Positions 1 to 6,731 of a DNA stretch of 8,267 nucleotides are shown piece by piece. Where the stretch lies: assembly GCA_002730655.1 (NCBI GenBank), contig PCAT01000109.1, forward strand, positions 3,134 through 11,400. The letters run 5' to 3'. This DNA comes from Balneola sp. Its GTDB lineage: Bacteria > Bacteroidota > Rhodothermia > Balneolales > Balneolaceae. Positions within the stretch are counted from its first letter, which is position 1, and the number at the start of each line of letters is the position of its first letter. The position numbers were made by a program, and so were the translations under genes. The notes beneath the pieces were generated by a model that saw only the letters and a list, made by a program, of their open reading frames with translations, was not told the origin of the DNA and did not search any database.

Positions 1-3000
1 CCAACCACGTTAAGAATTAATAGATCAACTCAAACTACCACGATCAATAACGAAGTAGTTGCAGCTGATTATGGTAACTTCGTAATAGTCAATCCTAACG
101 TAGATTCTGATACTCAAGGCGTTCCTAATATAAACGTATTTCAAAAGCTTACACTAAAAAATGATTCAGATTTTCAAGGGACAACGATAGGCACGGCCAG
201 AGTTAAAGCCATCGACGAAGACGGTATTAACTTAAAATATAATTTGTTCGACGTAAAGATGAACGCTGGTCAAGCTTTTAGAAACGTAAAAAGTATTGGA
301 ACAAGTATAACTGATTACTTTAATCCTATATTAGAAAATAATAAAGCAGTAATCAAAGAAACTTCTAATAGTAGCAGTTTGTTTCTTCTACCTAGACCAA
401 GACCGAAAGCGCTTACAGACATATCTTTAACTGTACAAGAAAGATTTGTCGCAGCCACTGATGGTGCCGGCACAGCCTCTATTTCGTTATCCGGAACCGG
501 AGAGACTTTTGCAAATACCGACGATTGGATCATTGGTTCTGATAGTAATATCATATCACCAAGTACACTATTTGACAATCCATCGGTTGGTGGTGTTGGT
601 ACTCAATCGTCAACAATAACCGGACTACCGGCAAATAAAACTTTAGAAATTCTTGCTTATGTTAATAAAGCTAATGCTTCAGTTAAAACAAAAACTCTTA
701 GCACTAGATCTATTAGTGTAGGTATTCAAACAGATGCTATCACAGGTAAACAGTTCTTGCCGTTAAATAGAGCTGATATATTTTCAGTTAACGAAGTTCT
801 TAAAGATGGTGATAGTAATATTAGTTACATAGACAGATTTACTCTTGATAATGGACAAAGAGATAATCACTATGACTTAGGAAGACTCGTACTTAAGGGT
901 GGTCAATCTGCTCCGGCCGGCAGTGTGTTTATTAACTATCAACACTTCGAACACGGAGTGTCTGGAGACTTTTTTGCGATTAATTCTTACACCGGTCAAG
1001 TTAATTATGATCAGATTCCAAAGCACAGACTTTCTGATGGTAGAACTATTCCATTGAGAGATGTTTTAGACTTCAGACCAGTCATGGATTCTGATGGAGA
1101 ATTCGCAGGTGGAATTGCAAGAGCTATCAAGCAACCTAGGACTAACACTTTAGTTCAGGCTGACATAGAATACTTCTTAGCCACAGCAGGTAAACTTGTA
1201 ATTGATAGGAATGGTATCATAAGATTTATAAGAGGTAATCCAGCATTTTCACCTGTAACTCCGGACAAGCCAGATGGAACTCTAGGTTTATATGATATTA
1301 AACTTAACGCCAATACCGGAAACGATTCAGATGTGGCTGTAAGAAAGATAGAGCACAAAAGATTTACTATGAAAGATATTGGATTTTTGGAAAAAAGAAT
1401 CGATAAATTAGAAGAAGTAACCTCACTTAGCGCTCTTGAATTAGATACAAAACATTTTCAAGTTCTAGATTCTGCTGGAAATGATAGAACAAAAGGTGGA
1501 TTCTTTATCGATAATTTTACAACGCACTCTCTTTCAGCTATCGATCCTATTGAATATAGAGCGGCATTAGATCCTGTTGAGCATTGTATAAGACCTACAT
1601 TTACAGAAGAAAATATTAGACTTATATATGACTCAGCTCAATCTACAGGCGTTAGAAAGATTGGTGATAACATTTACTTAGAGCATGAAGAAATAGAATA
1701 CATAAATCAAGATTTAGCGAGTAAAGCTATCCAAATTAATCCTTTCTCAGTAGTAGTATATGAAGGAACCACTACACTTTCTCCTGCTTCAGACGAATGG
1801 AGAGACGTTAATAGATTAGCTGATAAAACTGTCCCAGGTGGAACTAGACTTTCAACTAATCAAGCTTACAATTGGAATAACTGGTCATGGAACTGGGGTG
1901 GTATAGCTACAGAAAATCTTAAAGTTGGTTCTTCAACAGGAGCCATAGCAGGTACAGTAAACAGAGTTGTCAGTGAAGAAACAGTACTTGAACTTGTAGA
2001 AGATAGAGTTACTCAAACAGCACTGTTACCGTTTATGAGATCAAGAAAAGTCTTCTTTAAAGTTCAAGGGATGAGACCAAATACTCGAGTGTTCCCTTTC
2101 TTTGATGGTACACTTATATCTGATTTTACAAGATCAGAAGCTTTTCAGTTTTACTCAGATGCTACAGAAGATTTTGGTAATACTTTAAAAGGAGCAACTA
2201 CTCATCCTGATGGATCTTCAACTCTTACTACTAATGGTGATGGCGAAATAACAGGTTCATTTATCGTGCCTAATAACGATAATATCAAGTTCAGAGTAGG
2301 ACAAGTAGAATTTAAGATAATGGATATCAGCGCCAACAACGAAGAAGACGCTGCAGCGATAGCAAAAGCTCCATACTCTGCAAAAGGATTCTTAGATACT
2401 AAAGAAGCAACTTATCAATCTACTCGAGTACTTAACGTTCAAGGCGTAAGAATAAGAGATAACGCTAGGTATCAAGTTGATGACGGCGGAGACAATAACC
2501 ATGGCAAAGGCACCGTAATAAGCGATGCTAACTTAGTGGTTGGTACTACTAATACATGGTCAAGTGATCCTACTGCTAATACTTATGGAAGCTGGGCTAA
2601 TGAATTTGCGGGTCTAGGTTCAGATCCATTGGATCCTTTTGGAGGTGCTGGGGCGCAGATCGATACTAGTAACAACGACGCGCCTGATAATGGTACACAT
2701 TGTTGTACAGCCGCTGAAAAGCGAGGAGATATGTCATTTACTGAAGTCAAAAAGTTAAGAGCTTGGCATAGAAAACAGTCTGTCATCTGGCAAGAAGGTT
2801 ATGATATTTGGGGTAAGATAATAGCTGACAACTTAGTAGCAAAGTCACAATGGCAATCTGATAGAGTTAGAGATTTTTATAACAATAAGATCAATGGTAA
2901 GTACTCTATAGGAGCTCTTTACGCAGACATTGTTATTACTCCAATGTCGATGTTAATAGGAACATATCAGGTGATGAAGAAAAAATTTGAATTAAAGGAT

Positions 3001-3018
3001 ATAAGAAAATGGCAGTAA
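1..3018 (+). CDS. DUF4815-type T4-like phage virion structural protein (5' end outside window)
   Basis: The frame is open from the first base, giving 1005 visible codons before TAA. The TTG at 244 is only an internal codon, and the true start lies upstream. The order of conserved blocks matches, from memory, large DUF4815 structural proteins of marine T4-like phages: YNLFDVKM-type strand (238-261), FEHGVSGDFFAINSYTG (946-996), DVLDFRP (1060-1080), ADIEYFL (1159-1179), FTMKDIGFLEKRIDKLE (1363-1413), then FMRSRKVFF and FPFFDG (2032-2109). A Trp-rich stretch lies near 1873-1905. The last part (about 2695-3000) is different: a Cys-Cys pair, then a helical, Trp- and Lys-rich tail containing WHRKQSVIWQEGYDIWG. 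The protein is probably part of the baseplate or tail-fibre assembly. Its 3' end overlaps the next gene by 10 nt. Family assignment is strong; the exact role in the virion is inferred. Confidence 0.88.
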   Translation, partial: PTTLRINRSTQTTTINNEVVAADYGNFVIVNPNVDSDTQGVPNINVFQKLTLKNDSDFQGTTIGTARVKAIDEDGINLKYNLFDVKMNAGQAFRNVKSIGTSITDYFNPILENNKAVIKETSNSSSLFLLPRPRPKALTDISLTVQERFVAATDGAGTASISLSGTGETFANTDDWIIGSDSNIISPSTLFDNPSVGGVGTQSSTITGLPANKTLEILAYVNKANASVKTKTLSTRSISVGIQTDAITGKQFLPLNRADIFSVNEVLKDGDSNISYIDRFTLDNGQRDNHYDLGRLVLKGGQSAPAGSVFINYQHFEHGVSGDFFAINSYTGQVNYDQIPKHRLSDGRTIPLRDVLDFRPVMDSDGEFAGGIARAIKQPRTNTLVQADIEYFLATAGKLVIDRNGIIRFIRGNPAFSPVTPDKPDGTLGLYDIKLNANTGNDSDVAVRKIEHKRFTMKDIGFLEKRIDKLEEVTSLSALELDTKHFQVLDSAGNDRTKGGFFIDNFTTHSLSAIDPIEYRAALDPVEHCIRPTFTEENIRLIYDSAQSTGVRKIGDNIYLEHEEIEYINQDLASKAIQINPFSVVVYEGTTTLSPASDEWRDVNRLADKTVPGGTRLSTNQAYNWNNWSWNWGGIATENLKVGSSTGAIAGTVNRVVSEETVLELVEDRVTQTALLPFMRSRKVFFKVQGMRPNTRVFPFFDGTLISDFTRSEAFQFYSDATEDFGNTLKGATTHPDGSSTLTTNGDGEITGSFIVPNNDNIKFRVGQVEFKIMDISANNEEDAAAIAKAPYSAKGFLDTKEATYQSTRVLNVQGVRIRDNARYQVDDGGDNNHGKGTVISDANLVVGTTNTWSSDPTANTYGSWANEFAGLGSDPLDPFGGAGAQIDTSNNDAPDNGTHCCTAAEKRGDMSFTEVKKLRAWHRKQSVIWQEGYDIWGKIIADNLVAKSQWQSDRVRDFYNNKINGKYSIGALYADIVITPMSMLIGTYQVMKKKFELKDIRKWQ
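2994..2999 (+). promoter_or_regulatory. Ribosome binding site AAAGGA for the 3009 gene
   Basis: AAAGGA ends 9 nt before the ATG at 3009. It lies inside the end of the preceding gene and supports that start, which overlaps the upstream stop by 10 nt. Translational coupling is likely. Confidence 0.5.
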
Positions 3019-4589
3019 CCTCTCTAGGCTATCAAGTCAATAAGCAACCAATTGCGCAATCGTTTTACGTAGATGAACCACTTGGAGTCTACTGTACGAA
3101 AGTAGATTTATTCTTCGCTCAAAAAGATGCGGCTCTTCCTGTACAAATTCAAATAAGACCAATGGTTAATGGCTTTCCTTCCGGAAGTGATATTATTCCT
3201 GGGTCCACTGTAGTTTTACCATCTGGCTCAGTTAACGTCGATACGGTTGGTCCAGAGCTTACACCTACTACTTTTACTTTTCAAGAGCCAATATTTTTAA
3301 AAGGCACACAAGATTATGCTTTAGTTGTAATTGCTGATTCTAAAGATTATCAAATTTATATAGCTGAGATTAATGAATTTACTTTTGGTTCTACTGAAAG
3401 AAGAGTAAACAAACAACCAACATTAGGAAGTCTGTTCTACTCTCAAAATGGAGTTACATTCACTCCTGCACAAAACCAAGATCTTTCTTTTAAACTATAT
3501 CAAGCTAAATTTACCAGAACTACTGGTAATATCGTACTTCATAACGCTTCGGTGCCTAAGAAAAAACTAGTAAAAAATCCAGTCACTGTGACTTCAGGTA
3601 GTCAAGAAGTGAGAATAAGACATATTGGTCATGGCCTTGTAGTTGGAAATAAAGTAACTATTACTGGCGTAGATTCAGCTGGTGTTGGTGGCATATCAAA
3701 ATCAAGTATTGAAGGCGCCAGAAGACCAATTACTAAAGTTGACTTTAGTGGTTACACGTTTAATGCAGATTCTGCTGCAGACTCAGATGCGATCGGTGGT
3801 GGTTCAGATATTTTAATTACAAAGAACATACCTTTTAGTATTTTATATCCACACGCTGCGGTATTGCAACCTAGAGGAACTCACGTTGCGGCTGGTGTTA
3901 AAACATCTACCGGTAGATCTTTTGCTGGATCGGAAACTGCTTTTCAAAAATTATCTGATTTTGAACCTATTAAACTTAATCAAAATAATCAGGCAGATAA
4001 AGTTTATGTCGTAGGTCATGATAGTGCTGAAGCCGAAGAACTAGGCGCAGGTAATAAGTCTATGGACGTAAAAATTAACATAGCCACTGAAGATTCTAAC
4101 GTTGCTCCTATGATCGACATGCAAAGAATGTCAATGTCATTGATTGATAATATTATCGATAAGCAAGATTCATCAGCAACTAGTGGATTTAACGTGCCAA
4201 TTTCTTTTGTCAATGAAACTTCGGCCACTGGTGGTACTTCGGCGTCAAAACACTTAACTAAAATCGTTACACTAGCAGAAGAAGCAGTTGGACTAAAAAT
4301 AATAGCCAGTGCCAATAAACCAAATGGAACAGACTTTCAGCTTTTCTTTAGAACAGCAACTTCTGATGAAATCATAACTGACAATGACTTTACTTTACTC
4401 GCGCCAGAAGCTAATATACCTACAGACGATAACCCAGGAAGATATAGAGAACATAGATTCTTGGCTGGAGGACAAAACGGTGCGTTACCTGGGTTTAGTA
4501 AGTTTCAGATCAAGATCGTCATGAGAAGTACTAACGCGGCCAAAGTGCCAAGGATTAAAGATTTAAGAATTATAGCATTGAGCGTATAA
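3009..4589 (+). CDS. Phage virion structural protein, tail-fibre/baseplate type (526 aa)
   Basis: The start is the ATG at 3009, with AAAGGA upstream and a 10-nt overlap with the preceding gene. Residues 1-175 hold QPIAQSFYVDEP, TKVDLFF, IQIRPMVNG and QPTLGSLFYSQNG. These resemble the 'DPLAQTF' domain that in many marine T4-like phages forms the C-terminal part of the DUF4815 protein. Residues about 190-265 form an extra beta-rich insert (VRIRHIGHGLVVGNKVTITG, then FSGYTFNA). The C terminus carries FSKFQIKIVM and KVPRIKDLRIIAL, a conserved ending for this group. There is no signal peptide or membrane segment. It is probably assembled with the upstream protein in the baseplate or fibre. Recognition of the family is from memory; the complex is inferred from context. 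Confidence 0.82.
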   Translation: MAVTSLGYQVNKQPIAQSFYVDEPLGVYCTKVDLFFAQKDAALPVQIQIRPMVNGFPSGSDIIPGSTVVLPSGSVNVDTVGPELTPTTFTFQEPIFLKGTQDYALVVIADSKDYQIYIAEINEFTFGSTERRVNKQPTLGSLFYSQNGVTFTPAQNQDLSFKLYQAKFTRTTGNIVLHNASVPKKKLVKNPVTVTSGSQEVRIRHIGHGLVVGNKVTITGVDSAGVGGISKSSIEGARRPITKVDFSGYTFNADSAADSDAIGGGSDILITKNIPFSILYPHAAVLQPRGTHVAAGVKTSTGRSFAGSETAFQKLSDFEPIKLNQNNQADKVYVVGHDSAEAEELGAGNKSMDVKINIATEDSNVAPMIDMQRMSMSLIDNIIDKQDSSATSGFNVPISFVNETSATGGTSASKHLTKIVTLAEEAVGLKIIASANKPNGTDFQLFFRTATSDEIITDNDFTLLAPEANIPTDDNPGRYREHRFLAGGQNGALPGFSKFQIKIVMRSTNAAKVPRIKDLRIIALSV

Positions 4590-4591
4590 TT

Positions 4592-4816
4592 ATGGCTAAA
4601 ATTAAGGTTGAGAACCACCCTGGTTATGTTCGTGATACTCTTACAGGTGCTATTTTGAATACTAATTTAGAAGAAATTAGAGCGGCTAAAGCTAGAAAAG
4701 CTGCGAAAGAAAAAGAAAAAGAAGATATAAATAACTTAAAGAATGAAGTAAGTGATATAAAGCTTATGCTAAATACAATTATAGAGAAATTAGATGGCAG
4801 CAAGAACAACAGTTAA
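4592..4816 (+). CDS. Small coiled-coil protein, conserved in T4-like marine phages (74 aa)
   Basis: It begins two bases after the upstream stop (TAA 4587-4589) with no strong ribosome binding site, so it is probably translated by coupling. The N terminus reads VRDTLTGAILNTN (residues 13-25), resembling the 'VRD..SGAIINTD' opening of small hypothetical proteins in marine T4-like phages. Residues about 28-68 are strongly charged and helical: a Lys/Glu/Ala-rich stretch followed by INNLKNEVSDIKLMLNTIIE, with hydrophobic residues spaced in heptads, which suggests an oligomeric coiled coil. The function is unknown. Its position between structural genes suggests a minor virion or assembly component, which is inference only. 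The last 23 nt overlap the next gene, and the gene carries candidate late-promoter elements inside it. Confidence 0.8.
   Translation: MAKIKVENHPGYVRDTLTGAILNTNLEEIRAAKARKAAKEKEKEDINNLKNEVSDIKLMLNTIIEKLDGSKNNS
4726..4733 (+). promoter_or_regulatory. Candidate T4-type late promoter TATAAATA
   Basis: This is an exact match to the T4 late promoter -10 octamer TATAAATA, on the coding strand inside the 74-aa gene and 60 nt upstream of the ATG at 4794. A start roughly 10 nt downstream would give a short leader for the fibre genes at 4794 and 5276. A shorter CTAAATA, like the late motif reported in some cyanophages, lies at 4769-4775. In DNA this AT-rich, about one such octamer per window can occur by chance, so this is only a candidate. 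Confidence 0.35.
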
Positions 4817-5273
4817 TCTTACCGATCCAGTATCAACCTGGGTTACTAAGACAAATACCATATCCACTGACATAGGTGACAGAACGCAGTTCGACGCGCA
4901 GATTGTAGCAGGTAACGCCGATTCTAACTTAGTCGCGGCTATTAACTTTTCAATCAACAATGCTGGAACCGACTCGGCGGCTGTAATAATTCTCACGAGA
5001 TCGAGTATATCCGCTATAGACTCTGGTGGTGATGGAGCTCTATCATACGACTCAGCAACTGGAGTTATAACATATAGGGGACCATCTTCAGCTGAAGTTA
5101 GAGCGCACTTTCAAAAAGATAGTGCTAATGGAATTGCATTTGATTCATCAACTGGTAGATTCTCTATAGCACCTAACACTATTACCAGTGCAGACTTTAA
5201 TAACGCAACAACGCTAACTATTAAAGATGTAAATGGTACGACAGTAAAGACGATGTTTTCACCGGGTAGTTAA
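4794..5273 (+). CDS. Short tail-fibre-like protein with a single marine-phage fibre module (159 aa)
   Basis: The start is the ATG at 4794, overlapping the upstream gene by 23 nt in another frame. Residues 1-50 (VNLTDPVSTWVTKTNTIS, DIGD, then NLVAAIN) match the N-terminal attachment-like segment seen in marine T4-like fibre proteins, where it usually reads 'W..KTN.IS..IGD....SLVAAIN'. Residues about 69-125 (ISAIDSGGDGALSYDSATG, VITYRGPSSAEVRAHF, FDSSTGRFSI) are one copy of a beta-rich module that larger fibres carry in tandem. The end (VNGTTVKTMFSPGS) is a short beta strand region. The protein probably forms or anchors a short trimeric fibre. It may be a shortened descendant of a long fibre. 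No receptor-binding tip domain is recognised. Confidence 0.75.
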   Translation: MAARTTVNLTDPVSTWVTKTNTISTDIGDRTQFDAQIVAGNADSNLVAAINFSINNAGTDSAAVIILTRSSISAIDSGGDGALSYDSATGVITYRGPSSAEVRAHFQKDSANGIAFDSSTGRFSIAPNTITSADFNNATTLTIKDVNGTTVKTMFSPGS

Positions 5274-5275
5274 AA

Positions 5276-6253
5276 ATGGCAGGACCACTTAAAATCACAG
5301 CAGATAATAATTTACAAGAAATGACTTCTGGAGAACAGGATTACATAGAACATGTTCTACTAGGAGACTTCGCTTCGGCAGATACTGGAGTTGGAACAGT
5401 TTCGGTTAACCCTGGAAGCACCACAGGACTTACTCTTATTGGAACTTTTACAGACACTAGAAGAACAGAAGCTGTAGGAACACATCCGGCAGCTGGAACT
5501 ACAACCACTGTTAACACTTATAATTTTTATCAAGATCGTCAAACAGCCTCTGAAAGTATCTCAAATAGACCAGTTGAGTATGACGGATCTTCTATATCAG
5601 AACAAACTGACGCAACTATAGATCCTCTTTGGATTGACAGTACACAAGACAATTTAGTAGGAGCTGGACTAGGATCTTATGTTTTACAACCAAGCGCTCC
5701 TTCAGGTGGAACGTGGACAGAAAAAGGAACTCTTACCAATACTATAATAGGTGGATCTAGTAATACTACTAAATTGTGGAGAAAAACAGTTGCAACTAGT
5801 GTTCCTACAACAGTAAGACCTCTTAAGTTAGCTTCTTCAAATGTCATTCAAGAGATGACAGATACAGAAATAAAACAATTCACTCCAAGGTTAAGAAATA
5901 AAATTAAAGCTGGAATAGGTCAGTATCAATTAGCTACTTCTGCTCCAGGGAGTGGTGGTACATGGGCTGCCGCTGGATCAGCTTTTACCGATACTAGAAG
6001 GCAAGTGTCGAATCAAAGTTATTCTGGTAGTTATACTGGTACTTACTCTCAAAACTTTGCTGGAAGTTACACTGGTTATTACGCAAGATACCAAGCATAT
6101 ACCGGTTCTTACTTAGGTAACTTTGCTGGAACTTACACTGGTTATTATACTGGTTATTTCTCTGGAACTTATACGGGTTCTTATACTGGAGCAACGGTAC
6201 AAAGTGCTACTGAAAATGTAGCTACTTTAACACTCTGGGTAAGAACAGCTTAA
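5276..6253 (+). CDS. Tail-fibre-like protein with internal duplication and Tyr-Thr-Gly repeat tail (325 aa)
   Basis: The ATG lies two bases after the preceding TAA, with a weak GGGTAG upstream. Residues 3-18 (PLKITADNNLQEMTSG) recur at 182-197 as PLKLASSNVIQEMTDT, showing an internal duplication. Each copy is followed by a beta-rich block: GLTLIGTFTDTRR near 50-63, GGTWTEKGTL near 145-154, and GGTWAAAGSAFTDTRR near 225-241. Residues 248-305 are a four-residue periodic repeat of the form x-Tyr/Phe-Thr/Ser/Ala-Gly (for example TYTG, YYTG, SYTG), followed by a short C-terminal strand. Similar opening blocks and YTG repeats occur, from memory, in marine T4-like phage fibre proteins. The repeat region may form an extended beta shaft. 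Placement in the virion is inferred. Confidence 0.78.
   Translation: MAGPLKITADNNLQEMTSGEQDYIEHVLLGDFASADTGVGTVSVNPGSTTGLTLIGTFTDTRRTEAVGTHPAAGTTTTVNTYNFYQDRQTASESISNRPVEYDGSSISEQTDATIDPLWIDSTQDNLVGAGLGSYVLQPSAPSGGTWTEKGTLTNTIIGGSSNTTKLWRKTVATSVPTTVRPLKLASSNVIQEMTDTEIKQFTPRLRNKIKAGIGQYQLATSAPGSGGTWAAAGSAFTDTRRQVSNQSYSGSYTGTYSQNFAGSYTGYYARYQAYTGSYLGNFAGTYTGYYTGYFSGTYTGSYTGATVQSATENVATLTLWVRTA
6017..6190 (+). repeat. In-frame tetrapeptide-coding repeat (x-Y/F-T/S/A-G), with a 29-bp near-perfect direct repeat inside
   Basis: Fifty-eight codons encode thirteen four-residue units plus one six-residue irregular unit (YQAYTG). At DNA level, 6053-6081 and 6119-6147 are 29-bp direct copies differing by one base (G6066 versus C6132), 66 bp apart, which equals 22 codons. 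This suggests expansion by recombination or slippage that kept the frame. Confidence 0.85.
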
Positions 6254-6256
6254 ATA
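6249..6256 (+). promoter_or_regulatory. Possible degenerate late promoter CTTAAATA
   Basis: CTTAAATA overlaps the stop codon of the fibre gene and matches 6 of 8 bases of TATAAATA. It lies 31 nt before the ATG at 6288, in the longest gap between genes (6254-6287). AT-rich context makes chance likely. Confidence 0.2.
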
Positions 6257-6276
6257 TATAATATTGTTAGATTATT

Positions 6277-6281
6277 AGGAG
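6277..6281 (+). promoter_or_regulatory. Strong ribosome binding site AGGAG
   Basis: AGGAG ends 6 nt before the ATG at 6288 and is the clearest Shine-Dalgarno sequence in the window. It decides the start at 6288: an earlier ATG at 6284 is in another frame that stops after 11 codons. It marks a new independent translation start after the fibre genes. Confidence 0.75.
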
Positions 6282-6287
6282 ATATGA

Positions 6288-6731
6288 ATGGACTACACTC
6301 AACTTCCTCGCACGATTAAACTTCCATATTGGACAAATGATCAAAAAGATCAAGTTGTATGCCAGTTTCACTATGAAGGTGGACCTATCAGTACTGTCTC
6401 TGTTTCAGATACTGAAGAAGGTAATCCAGACTGGCATGAAATTATGGAAAAATTTACTATTGAAGAGATTGATAAGAATACCGAAGAACTCTTAGCAATA
6501 GAAAGAGAAAAAGAAAGAAAACAAAAAGAGCTTGCAGAAGATCAAGCTGCTCAAATGAAGTCAGATGTTCTTTACGAAGCAAAACTTGAAGCTTTTGAAA
6601 TTCCAGAAATTAAAAATTCAAAGAATAGAAAATTAAAATCTTTGATACGTAAATCTAAAACTCTTGGAGAAATTCAAGCTTACACCGCCGTATTAGTTAT
6701 GAAAGAGATGGAAAAGAGTGATGGAAAGTAA
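6288..6731 (+). CDS. Conserved hypothetical protein of T4-like marine phages, charged helical middle (147 aa)
   Basis: The start at 6288 follows AGGAG at optimal spacing. The N-terminal part (residues 8-50) holds RTIKLPYWTNDQKDQVVCQF, HYEGGPISTVSVSDTEEGNP and DWHEI, predicted beta-rich. Residues about 57-95 are Glu/Lys/Gln-rich and helical (EEIDKNTEELLAIEREKE). The C terminus contains FEIPEIKNSKNRKLKSLIRK, resembling a block seen in small uncharacterised proteins near fibre genes of cyanophages and pelagiphages (from memory). There is no signal peptide or membrane span. The function is unknown; co-location suggests a fibre assembly or minor virion role, but that is inference. It overlaps the next gene by 11 nt. 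Confidence 0.78.
   Translation: MDYTQLPRTIKLPYWTNDQKDQVVCQFHYEGGPISTVSVSDTEEGNPDWHEIMEKFTIEEIDKNTEELLAIEREKERKQKELAEDQAAQMKSDVLYEAKLEAFEIPEIKNSKNRKLKSLIRKSKTLGEIQAYTAVLVMKEMEKSDGK

Noticed and set aside
244..246. TTG as start of the first gene
   Set aside because: The same frame is open without a stop from base 1, and the upstream residues fit the DUF4815 protein, so this is an internal Leu codon.
4016..4315. 99-codon minus-strand open frame inside the second structural gene
   Set aside because: It lies fully opposite a well-supported gene, is Ser/Ile/Leu-rich as expected for an antisense shadow, and has no ribosome binding site support.
4700..4725. A-rich stretch in the coiled-coil gene as a programmed frameshift site
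   Set aside because: The runs contain five A's before G, one short of the A AAA AAG slippery heptamer, and both flanking genes have usable starts of their own.
5994..6194. Minus-strand open frame rich in Asn, Gln and Tyr
   Set aside because: It is the antisense reading of the Tyr-Thr-Gly repeat; its composition comes from the repeat and it shows no gene-like start.
6284..6286. ATG just upstream of the 6288 start
   Set aside because: Its frame stops after 11 codons, and spacing from AGGAG favours the ATG at 6288.
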